Shown here piece after piece: positions 16,764 through 24,218 of a DNA stretch of 64,000 bases; the first letter of the stretch is position 1, and each line of letters begins with the position of its first letter. A program made the position numbers and the translations under genes. Under the pieces are notes generated by a model that was not told where the DNA came from, made no database searches, and saw only the letters and a list, made by a program, of their open reading frames with translations. Source of the DNA: CAYMCO01 sp964388955 (GTDB lineage Bacteria > Chloroflexota > Anaerolineae > Anaerolineales > E44-bin32); NCBI GenBank assembly GCA_964388955.1, contig CAYMCO010000001.1:1-64000 (forward strand), read 5' to 3'.

Positions 16764-17802
16764 TCGTCAGGATCGCTGCTATCGATTCGGGGATGAGATC
16801 TCAGGGAGAGTGGCTATTGATGCGAAGTCCGATTTTACCCTCTCGAAGGCATGGGTCACCTATCGCTGGCGCACGCACGGAAGAGGGAACAGGGATGTTG
16901 GGCTCGGGCTTGTTCTGGCCCTGGCAGGGGAAAAGACCTCCCTTCGGGCAGGGGAACACAGTGACCTCCCCTTCAGCTTCAAGGCGCCGAACGGACCAGT
17001 CACTTACCATGGCCGCTACTTGAATGTGGATTGGTACATAATAGCTCACGCGATCGGCCCTCGTGGACGCGTCTTCGAGAGCGAAGAGGACTTCTTGTTA
17101 CTGGGTGGCTTGACGACCGGCCCGATCATCTTGGGAGATCAGAAAGTTGGGGTCAGGGATCTTCCGCCCCGTTCATCGGAAGAATTGCCGATTTCGCAAG
17201 GTTTCATGGAAATCAAGGCGGGTAGGCCCAGGATACGACGTCAAGTTGACTACATCCTCCTTCCGGTGACCTTCGTGGTGGCCCTGGTCCTGGCGGCGTA
17301 TCTTCCAGGGTCAGATACTTATCAATTCGCCTTTGCCTTGGTGATCACAGTCGCGGTGGGGATCCTTCTGGCAGGTCTCCGAAGGGTCATATGCCATGCA
17401 TATAAGCGGAAGCTCGAGGTGGGGGGATTGTGGGTGAACCCCACCAGCGTGTGTGCAGGGGGCCAGGTAGTCTGCCATGTGGATTTCCGCGCAAAGGGGG
17501 AGGTCCACCTGGGGGGTATTAGGGCAACGCTCTACGCGCAAGAGAGTGTGACCCGTCCATCGGGCACGACCGTCACCACCGACTACCATGTTGTGAAGCA
17601 AAGAACCTTCGAGAGACCTTTCAACGAGCGTCTGTCACCCGGAACACAGATCTTGATTGACTGTGCAGTTCCAGTGGAACAGGATGCATCGGCAACATTC
17701 GTTTCGAAGAATAATCGTCTGGACTGGTTCGTGAAAGTGCAGGTGGATCTCAAGCGCTGGCCCGACTGGGTCGAGACCTTCCCGATCACTGTCTTGCCTT
17801 GA
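16741..17802 (+). CDS. Arrestin-fold membrane protein, unknown
   Basis: A 353-residue protein starting at ATG 16741, inside the end of the ATPase gene and behind GGAGGAAGAAG. The N-terminal 150 residues look like an arrestin/Spo0M-like beta-sandwich: RFGDEISGRVAIDAKSDFTL, then SDLPFSFKAPNGPVTYHGRY and VDWYIIAHA, where the polypeptide switches to a long strand as in arrestins. Two close transmembrane helices sit near residues 174-215. A second beta-sandwich follows, with a parallel layout (VNPTSVCAGGQVVCHVDF ending in LDWFVKVQVDLKRWPDW). This two-domain pattern with an internal membrane hairpin, paired with an ATPase, is unusual. The role is unknown. Confidence 0.65.
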   Translation: MDLRVLFDRQDRCYRFGDEISGRVAIDAKSDFTLSKAWVTYRWRTHGRGNRDVGLGLVLALAGEKTSLRAGEHSDLPFSFKAPNGPVTYHGRYLNVDWYIIAHAIGPRGRVFESEEDFLLLGGLTTGPIILGDQKVGVRDLPPRSSEELPISQGFMEIKAGRPRIRRQVDYILLPVTFVVALVLAAYLPGSDTYQFAFALVITVAVGILLAGLRRVICHAYKRKLEVGGLWVNPTSVCAGGQVVCHVDFRAKGEVHLGGIRATLYAQESVTRPSGTTVTTDYHVVKQRTFERPFNERLSPGTQILIDCAVPVEQDASATFVSKNNRLDWFVKVQVDLKRWPDWVETFPITVLP

Positions 17803-17971
17803 ACCTTCACGGGCTTTTCGCTGGACGGCGTCGATGGGCCGGCATTTCGCAGAGGCTTCCGGTCGATAGGCGAAGAGTCGGGCTAACGCGGATACGATGC
17901 CCACTCGGACTCTGCTGCCTCTCGGCACGAAGAGATCACCCAGGATCCAGGTTGCCCAATGATCAATGTTC

Positions 17972-18002
17972 TTGCTGCTTTTTCTCACAGACTTTCGCTG
18001 CC
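17972..18002 (+). repeat. Family B right end joined to family A
   Basis: TTTTTCTCACAGACTTTCGC is the right terminus of family B (compare TTTTCACACAGACTCTCGC at 33294-33312). It runs directly into the first module of a family A copy. This shows that the two families share a junction. Confidence 0.55.
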
Positions 18003-18345
18003 CCGCAAATCACGCGGGATCTACGACAGCACATTCGCGGAGCCCGTCCTGAGTGCAACGAAGGTCTCAGCACAGGCTCCCCGGGGGATCCTGCCCAGAA
18101 CATGCAGGCGGGACGGCGCGGGGCGGATTGCAGGCCAGGATGTATGATGGGCTTGGGAGCAAGAAAAGGAGGGATCCCCGGCCGCTGCCTGCCCTCCCGG
18201 CAGGACACCGGACGGTGTGGCGGTCAGCCTTTCCTGCCTGCACTGCCTGTCCTGCCTGCACTGGGCCGCAGGCACACGTGGCGGTCTGGCCAGGGTGCTG
18301 CAGGCACACGTGGACGGGCAGCCCAGGGGCCAGGGATCTCAGGGC
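17998..18345 (+). repeat. Intergenic repeat family A, copy 6
   Basis: A complete copy: CGCTGCCCCGC start, hairpin at 18040-18079, GGATTGCAGGCCAGGATGTA with TATGATGGGC, GGGAGCAAGA, then the CTGCC/CAGG tail with CGCAGGCACACGTGG repeated twice, ending GGGATCTCAGGGCGG. It lies directly before the hydrolase-lipoprotein gene on the same strand. Confidence 0.85.
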
Positions 18346-18383
18346 GGTTGGGTGGCGGTCGCCTCCCAATGAGAGAGAAGACG

Positions 18384-19190
18384 ATGACTCGAAGCGCATC
18401 TAGTTGGCGATTGGCCATCTTGATCTTCGCGATCACTTCCGTTGCGGGCTGCACAACCGCAGCAGGGCGTGGAGGTCAACCATTCGAGGCGGGGGCTGGT
18501 GCGCCGACGACGCCCATGTCAATCCCCTCCACGGCCGCCGGCACTGTCGATGCTCCGTCGACCCCAACACCCTCCCTTGCCCGCTTCTCGTTCCCCGCCG
18601 AGATTGATCCCACCAGGCGATACATGTTCTATCTCCATGGCAAGATCATCGAGGACCAAGGCATCCCGGCGATAAGCCCCGAGTACGGTGAGTACCACTA
18701 CGAGGACATTCTGAGGGCCTTACAGAGCTATGGATTTGTGGTCATTAGCGAGCAAAGACCTAGAGATGCCGACCCTACCGAGTACGCCAAGAGAGTGGCC
18801 ATGGAAGTGGACGACTTGCTCAGCTCCGGTGTCCCTCCCGGATCTATCACCGTGGTTGGCGCCTCGAAAGGAGCCGCCATCGCCGTGATCGCTTCATATC
18901 TGCTGAGCAACTCAGAAGTGAACTACGTGCTCCTTGGGGGGTGCAATCCACCCGCCGTCGATCAACTGAGGCAACAAGGCGTATCGCTATTTGGTAACGT
19001 GCTGGCTATCTACGACTATTCTGATGCATACGCCGGCTCATGCGGGGAGCTCTTTGCATTCTCCGAAGCGAATAGGCCAAGCCAGCATGGGGAACTCGTG
19101 CTTCATGTGGGCACCGGCCATGGCATACTCTACGGCCCCCTGGCAGAATGGGTGCTCCCCACCGTACAGTGGGCGAACCAGGATTGGTAG
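18384..19190 (+). CDS. Alpha/beta-hydrolase-like lipoprotein
   Basis: A 268-residue lipoprotein. The signal peptide ends in the lipobox VAGC near residue 22, and a Thr/Pro/Ser-rich spacer follows to residue 70. The catalytic domain starts with RYMFYLHGKIIEDQG (the HG oxyanion element) and has the nucleophile elbow VVGASKGAAIAVIA (Ser in G-x-S-x-G form) near residue 159. DYSDAYAG near 215 may supply the acid and GTGHGILYG near 245 the catalytic histidine. The substrate is unknown. An ATG at 18369 would add five residues. It is a stand-alone gene behind repeat copy 6. Confidence 0.75.
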   Translation: MTRSASSWRLAILIFAITSVAGCTTAAGRGGQPFEAGAGAPTTPMSIPSTAAGTVDAPSTPTPSLARFSFPAEIDPTRRYMFYLHGKIIEDQGIPAISPEYGEYHYEDILRALQSYGFVVISEQRPRDADPTEYAKRVAMEVDDLLSSGVPPGSITVVGASKGAAIAVIASYLLSNSEVNYVLLGGCNPPAVDQLRQQGVSLFGNVLAIYDYSDAYAGSCGELFAFSEANRPSQHGELVLHVGTGHGILYGPLAEWVLPTVQWANQDW

Positions 19191-19224
19191 CCGAGCCGCC
19201 ATCTGCCGCATAAGGATCCCCTGC

Positions 19225-19377
19225 AGTGGACCGGGGATTCGGCGGCATTTGCCGGCTAACTTGTATTGTGGGGATGGGAGGGGGGCGAGAAGAGGATAGA
19301 GCCCGGGCCGCTGTCTGCCCTGCCTGCACTGGGCCGCAGGCACACGTGGCGGTCAGGCCAGGGAGCTCAAGGCCGCT
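19225..19377 (+). repeat. Family A repeat, tail copy
   Basis: The hairpin is absent. The third module (TTGTATTGTGGGGATGGGAG) and the tail (GCCTGCACTGGGCCGCAGG, CACACGTGGCGGTCAGGCC, AGGGAGCTCAAGGCCGCT) are present. The copy breaks off exactly where intron-like sequence begins at 19378. Confidence 0.75.
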
Positions 19378-19780
19378 GTGCGCCAGGAAAACCCCGGCGT
19401 GTCTTGGAGGGTGGAAGTCCCTGTCGGGCAAGGCCCAACCAGCCGCCCGTGCCGAGTGTTGCGGTTGTGGAGGAGGCAAGGGTCGAATCAGGCACCTGAA
19501 GCGTGCATGGGGACCTGCACAGGCCATAGGGGAGACCGCACTCCCTATAGTCTTGCTTGCACCAGTGCTGCAAGCACAGGTGATACAGCCTCACTACTGA
19601 GGACGAACCCAACGGCGGTGGCGTAACGGTGCCAGCCCGCCCAGGCTGCAGGCCAGGGAAGGCAAGACAGAGAGAGCGAATTGGTGAGCTCTGCGAGGGC
19701 CTACCGGGCTCTACCAAGAGCGTGGCATGTGTGGAGAGAAACGTCACGAACTTGGGAGCCGCGAAGGGTTCCTGAGCTGG
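19378..19780 (+). ncRNA. Group II intron-like 5' segment
   Basis: GTGCGCC at 19378 matches the conserved 5' end of bacterial group II introns. GGAGGGTGGAAGTCCCTGTC and GGGCAAGGC follow 30 nt later, as in domain I of many bacterial introns. Further on, AATTGGTGAGCTCTGCGAGG and AACGTCACGAACTTGGGAG recall other conserved domain I-III stretches. No reverse transcriptase frame and no clear domain V were found, so it is probably an ORF-less fragment. Its 3' limit is uncertain. Confidence 0.4.
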
Positions 19781-20146
19781 GGAGGTGCATCGGGTGTTTG
19801 TCTACCACCGATCCATGGGCAGATAGGTGGGGCCGAAGGGAGAAGTCGTAGGGATGCCGAAGACTCTTCGCGAGCCGGATCAGCCCGCACTACTCTGAGA
19901 CGGTAGGGCCATTCGCACCGGAAATAGGCTGATGGCCGGAGCTCGCGAAGGAAACCTCGCCCGGCCACGGAGAGCCCTACCAAGTCGTGCACTGGGTGCG
20001 GGAGAGGCAGACTCCGTCTGCCGGTCTGGCTCGTCTTTCCTTGGAGGGGCCCTGCACATCAACCCTCTTGCAGAAGACCATGTGCATGCACGCGATGGGG
20101 AGCTGAACTCGCGAACCTTGACAAGCTCAGCGCGGCTGGCAAGTCC
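19781..20146. other. Spacer without recognised gene
   Basis: GC-rich sequence downstream of the intron-like segment. No gene can be supported on either strand; the sequence may include decayed 3' intron domains. Confidence 0.4.
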
Positions 20147-21247
20147 TTATGGGATCCCATATAGGTGAATGCGACCGTCCATTCCGCCCAAGGCCAAGAC
20201 ACGACCATCGGGACTCATCGCCATCGCGGGGGTGGGGGAGGGCGGGGCTTCGAGTGTAGCGAGCAACTCCCCGGTTTGGGGTTCCCAGAACCATAGTTCC
20301 CCTTCCCCTGCGCGGGATATCAGCAGATCTCCCTGGCTGGTGAATTCACAGGCGACAACCGGTGAATGCTGCCCTGTCAACTCCGCCGTCTTTTCCCAAC
20401 TGCGGGTATCCCACAGCCTCGTGGTGTCGTCTTGCCCGGCCAGGCCGCCACCGCATGCCGCCAGACTCGATCCGTCAGGGCTGAAACTCACATCCAACAC
20501 GCCTTCTTTGTTGCCCTCCAGCACTTGCACTTGATCCCCCTGCTGGATATCCCATATTCGGACGCTTTTGTCTGTGCTCCCCGAGGCGAGCCACCGTCCC
20601 ACCGGATGAAAGGCAAGCGCCAGAACCTCACTACTGTGGCCGCGGAACACCGCGACCTCAGTATCCTCGCCCACCTGCCAAAGCCGAATTGATTGATCTA
20701 CGCTGGAGGAGGCCAGCTGTTGACCATCAGGCGCAAATGCTACATCTCTTATTCCCCAGGCATGTCCCTCAAGCGCCTGCAACATAGCCCCCGACGCCGT
20801 ATCCCAAATGCGCACCACGCCATCCGTCCCACCTGAGGCGAGGAGTGCTCCGTCAGGGCTGAAGGACAGCCCCATCGCTTCATGACCATGCGGGAAGGCC
20901 GCGAACTCCGTGCGTGACGCTACATCCCAAAGCCGGACACTGCCATCCGCGCTGCTGGAAGCCAACACCGTTCCCTGGGGGTTAAAGGAGAGGAAGACGA
21001 CAAGCCCCTCATGTCCTTCGAGCACATCGAACTGTGATATTCTGGATATGGTTTCCTTGGAAATTGTGGTCGAACTGGAAGGCTCCCACTGAGTGGCCGT
21101 GGTGGGAATCTGCCCAGGGCCGGGCAAAGCATTCTCTGTACTCCCACCCGCCGCTGATATGGATCCCTGGGTCTTGGTCGGAGCGGGTGTGGAGCGGCAC
21201 GCGGAGATGATGATGGAAATGAATGCGCACACCAGAATCCTCTTCAT
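20147..21247 (-). CDS. WD40-repeat lipoprotein
   Basis: A 366-residue protein with a lipoprotein signal peptide (ILVCAFISIIISAC; lipobox Cys at 17) and a Ser/Thr spacer of about 60 residues. About seven WD40 blades follow; repeat ends include GSVRLWDVAS, GVVRIWDTAS, QSIRLWQVGE, KSVRIWDIQQ and TRLWDTRS, and the last two blades are weaker. The blades form one complete propeller exposed on the outer face of the membrane. Such proteins are scaffolds with no catalysis. It is the only gene on this strand locally, so it is monocistronic. The start is ATG 21247 behind GGAG (complement of 21254-21258). Confidence 0.85.
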   Translation of the reverse strand: MKRILVCAFISIIISACRSTPAPTKTQGSISAAGGSTENALPGPGQIPTTATQWEPSSSTTISKETISRISQFDVLEGHEGLVVFLSFNPQGTVLASSSADGSVRLWDVASRTEFAAFPHGHEAMGLSFSPDGALLASGGTDGVVRIWDTASGAMLQALEGHAWGIRDVAFAPDGQQLASSSVDQSIRLWQVGEDTEVAVFRGHSSEVLALAFHPVGRWLASGSTDKSVRIWDIQQGDQVQVLEGNKEGVLDVSFSPDGSSLAACGGGLAGQDDTTRLWDTRSWEKTAELTGQHSPVVACEFTSQGDLLISRAGEGELWFWEPQTGELLATLEAPPSPTPAMAMSPDGRVLALGGMDGRIHLYGIP

Positions 21248-21544
21248 ATTCGATCTCCTGAGTCCTTGCGATCATATCCTCGAACGTTGAAAACCATCTT
21301 CTCCACTCGGGGAGGTGCGATTTCATGTGATACGGAGATGCCGTGTGTGATTGTGCCTATGCCCGGGTTCCTGAGAGCAGCGACTATACGCTGCGCTGCG
21401 GACCGATGATAGTGCATTCTCTCTCCCGGCCAATATTCGTTTCCACGGGCTGGCCGATTCCAAGTATTGGCTGCTGCCGGGCAAGATGAGGTGCTGACCG
21501 CAGAGGAAATCCTGCAAAGGCTACGGGCCGAGGAGGAAGGCGTA
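21248..21544. other. Spacer without recognised gene
   Basis: Upstream region of the WD40 gene. No open frame with support on either strand. Confidence 0.4.
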
Positions 21545-21546
21545 TT

Positions 21547-21780
21547 ATCTGCTCAAGTGAGTGTCAGTTGATGTCAGCCAGTTGTTGACAATCAGATCAT
21601 CAGGCTTCCAAAAGCGCCCGCCGCGTTTCCGATTCCTCGTTGTCTCGCTTCTTCTATTCGGCGTTCCTAGGGACAACTGCTGCAATGAGGTCACAACGCC
21701 GCAGTTGTATCTTGCAGCAACAGGAATCCTCGCCGAAACAGCTCTTCATGGTCGTCGAATCACCACGCCCAGCCGGTAGC
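21547..21780 (+). repeat. Repeat family D, copy 1
   Basis: Sequence from CTGCTCAAGTGAGTGTCAGTT to CACCACGCCCAGCCGG, about 235 bp, reappears with roughly three quarters identity at 23870-24105. It includes TTGATGTCAGC, GGCGCCCGCC and GGGACAAC blocks. There is no coding frame common to both copies. Confidence 0.65.
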
Positions 21781-21862
21781 CTTGATAATGCAAGATGCAT
21801 CCGTGTTGAACGTTTGCGTTTGGATGCATCAGCATCGCCAATCTCCAGGCTATATCTCCCAA

Positions 21863-22106
21863 TTAGATCATCTCGTCCGCCCTATACCATTCCCCTGAGA
21901 CGCTCTCTGCGTCGGTGAGGATGGCCCTGCAGTGAAAAAAGGATACGGGCGGTGGCTTGTGCCCGGATGTGAAGATCCTGCTGTGGCAATCCCCGCACAG
22001 GATCTCGCAGTTGCAGAGGCCGTCCCTGCCCGATGCGCTACTGTGGTGGACCTCCCACACCGCTCTCCCCTCTCGTGCGCGGTTTCCGAATACACGCGCT
22101 CTGCTG
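21863..22106 (-). pseudogene. HNH endonuclease C-terminal remnant
   Basis: The minus-strand frame reads AREGRAVWEVHHSSASGRDG and then LCNCEILCGDCHSRI. This is the beta-beta-alpha-metal core of HNH nucleases: the HH pair, the asparagine region before the second Cys pair, and CxxCH. The usual first CxxC is not seen and there is no start codon with a ribosome site, so only the C-terminal half of a McrA-like nuclease survives. Confidence 0.45.
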
Positions 22107-22367
22107 CATCGAACGTAGGGGCGGTGATGGGTCTTTCGGCGGCATCGACAATGACCCCCTGTATTGATTCGTGCGCGCCGGACAGTCTCTTTCGAGAACG
22201 CCGTGTCACACCTCGTTTCATCTCCGTGTTATATCCGCGCAGAAGGAGGGTAGACGTAGTGCCGGTCACCAGATGAGTGGTGACTTTGGGTCTACGATTA
22301 CCAGATCAGAGTCTATTGAATCGCTTGGACCTTATTATGTTAAGAAGCAGATCCTAGCTTTTGGCAG
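22107..22367. other. Spacer without recognised gene
   Basis: No gene can be supported; the sequence lies beyond the 3' end of the amidinotransferase. Confidence 0.4.
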
Positions 22368-23564
22368 TCAATAGCCAGGAATCTGCTTTGGGAAGTAATC
22401 TTCAAGCTTCCCTTCACGGTATACATCCAAGGTGGTGCAGTGCAGCTCTCCTCCAAACGCCATCACTTGATCATAGGGAACCGGTATAACCTCAAAACCA
22501 AGTTTGGAGAGCTGTTCCATGTATCTCTCCTCGTGGGCTTCCACGCAGATTGTGTCAGGTCCCAAGGAGAAGGTGTTCATCGAGATCCAATTCACACCCT
22601 CGATCGGGTGGCCTACAACATTGACACTGTCCTCATAATAATGCATCGGCCTGGCTGCTGGGACCATCTCCCAATCGTTCATTTTGAACAGTTTTGTCGC
22701 CTCTTCCGTGAGAATGTGGGCATCGGGGTTGACCATAACCAAGCCTGGCCGGACGGCGATCAACTCGCCATCGATATGCCATGGATGCAGCCAATAACCC
22801 TCACCGAGACCATCAGAGATTGAAGGGGTATGGAACTGAATCTTGTGGATGCGAATTCCCTTCGCGCCAAAGTAGCGCTTCAGCCAATCCATGCCGGACC
22901 GGTTGGTCACGCACGAGGCCTGCCAGAATATGTCCTTGCCGCACCGAGATGCGTCGGCTGCATCCCATAACGGCTCCTTTTCAGTGAGCTGGAACTTCCA
23001 CTCCTTCGCTCGTTCCTGCTTCTCTTCGGTGCTCCATACATGATTGAAGTTGTAGTAGTAGTTCTCCTCGTAGTCCTCATCGGTCAGGCGCGGTCTCGGC
23101 GCAGATGTCCACAGAAACTCAGGATCTTCCTTAAAATACCGCTCGAAGAGTGGCCGCAGGCAGAGATACTCATAGTAGCGCGCGCGGATAGAGCAAGGTC
23201 CTTCCATGATCTCATTGCCCACGGGCAGAAAGAGATCCCGCGGATTGTTTGCGCCGCGGAAATTCAGCTGCGTCCAATCCGGCGTCGAGAAGGCGCGCAC
23301 ATCCATCAGGGCCGGATGCACCTCCACCCGGTCCACAATAATGCCTCGCTTCTCCAGGATGCTGACGAAGTTATCCATCTGTTCGTTGGCGGCATCCACC
23401 ATCTCTTGCGGGAATTTGCCGTAAGTTCCCAAAGGGAAACCGAAATTCGGGTAATCGTGCTGCCAACCTGGCTCGACCGCAGGCACCTGGGTGCCTTCCG
23501 GTCGACCGACAATTACCCGCTTTAGTGGGTCCCACTCATTCCAGCTGCTGACCATCTTTGCCAT
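22368..23564 (-). CDS. Amidinotransferase (glycine/inosamine type)
   Basis: A 398-residue enzyme of the arginine amidinotransferase family (GATM/StrB/CyrA group). The start is the ATG at 23564, preceded by AAGGAGG; a longer frame has no ribosome site. Family features are EWDPLKRVIVGRPEG at the N-terminus, a central FWQASCVTNRSGMDWL segment, YWLHPWHIDGELIAVRPGL with the catalytic His and Asp, and FGGELHCTTLD near residue 376 with the nucleophilic Cys. The reaction moves the amidino group of arginine to an amine, giving ornithine and a guanidino product. The acceptor cannot be read from the sequence, and no biosynthetic genes adjoin it. Confidence 0.85.
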   Translation of the reverse strand: MAKMVSSWNEWDPLKRVIVGRPEGTQVPAVEPGWQHDYPNFGFPLGTYGKFPQEMVDAANEQMDNFVSILEKRGIIVDRVEVHPALMDVRAFSTPDWTQLNFRGANNPRDLFLPVGNEIMEGPCSIRARYYEYLCLRPLFERYFKEDPEFLWTSAPRPRLTDEDYEENYYYNFNHVWSTEEKQERAKEWKFQLTEKEPLWDAADASRCGKDIFWQASCVTNRSGMDWLKRYFGAKGIRIHKIQFHTPSISDGLGEGYWLHPWHIDGELIAVRPGLVMVNPDAHILTEEATKLFKMNDWEMVPAARPMHYYEDSVNVVGHPIEGVNWISMNTFSLGPDTICVEAHEERYMEQLSKLGFEVIPVPYDQVMAFGGELHCTTLDVYREGKLEDYFPKQIPGY

Positions 23565-23618
23565 TGTGAAGCCTCCTTGTCTGAATTGGTCATAGCATCT
23601 ATCTTGTTGCTGGCTCAA

Positions 23619-23869
23619 GGTCCCTACGTTTCAGCTAGGGAACCCATAGGCGACGCATTGAGCTGCCCCACTATTTCTATCACAATTTGCGTTCGGGATG
23701 CCTACTCATTCTGTGCCCATGGGATGCCAATTGCCTCATGAGCCGGCTCTCTATGCTCCAAAGCAGTGTTTGGTTGCGGCCCAACATCAGCGCAAGAGGG
23801 CTCATAGGGCTGGATTCGAGCCTGCAACCCAGCGGTGGAGGTCATCCCTACCCATAGCTTTCATGGATT
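23619..23869. other. Spacer without recognised gene
   Basis: Between the amidinotransferase and repeat D copy 2. A T-arm-like GGATTCGAGCCTGC occurs at 23812-23825 without a cloverleaf. No gene is supported. Confidence 0.4.
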
Positions 23870-24105
23870 ATGTGCTCAAGTGAGGGTCAGTTGATGTCAG
23901 CGAGTTGTCGACAATCTGATCATCACGCGCTCGAAGGCGCCCGCCTTGTTTCCGATTCCCGGTTTTCTGGTTGCTTATATTCCGTGTTCACGGGGACAAC
24001 CGTTCCGATGGGGTCACGACGCGGCGATCGAATTCTGCAACATTTGGAATCCTCGGCGAGCCATATTCCTTATGATCGTCGAAACACCACGCCCAACCGC
24101 GTCGA
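23870..24105 (+). repeat. Repeat family D, copy 2
   Basis: This is the second copy of the sequence at 21547-21780, in the same orientation. It runs from GTGCTCAAGTGAGGGTCAGTT to CACCACGCCCAACCGC and ends 110 bp before the cyclase-fusion gene. Confidence 0.65.
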
Positions 24106-24218
24106 TGCTTCAGTCCATTACTTGAAAACTAGGCTGAATCATGCGAAGATCAACCCAATCCAAGCGCCTGTTATTGCACCCAGCAGCAAGGAAATGGCCT
24201 GATCAGCCAGAGGGCAGA

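Noticed and set aside
23790..23860. tRNA suggested by GGATTCGAGCCTGC
   Set aside because: A T-loop-like stretch only; no matching acceptor, D or anticodon arms on either strand.
23698..23883. Small gene with RAGFEPATQRW
   Set aside because: The phrase is a known type of false translation of structured RNA-like DNA; no ribosome site.
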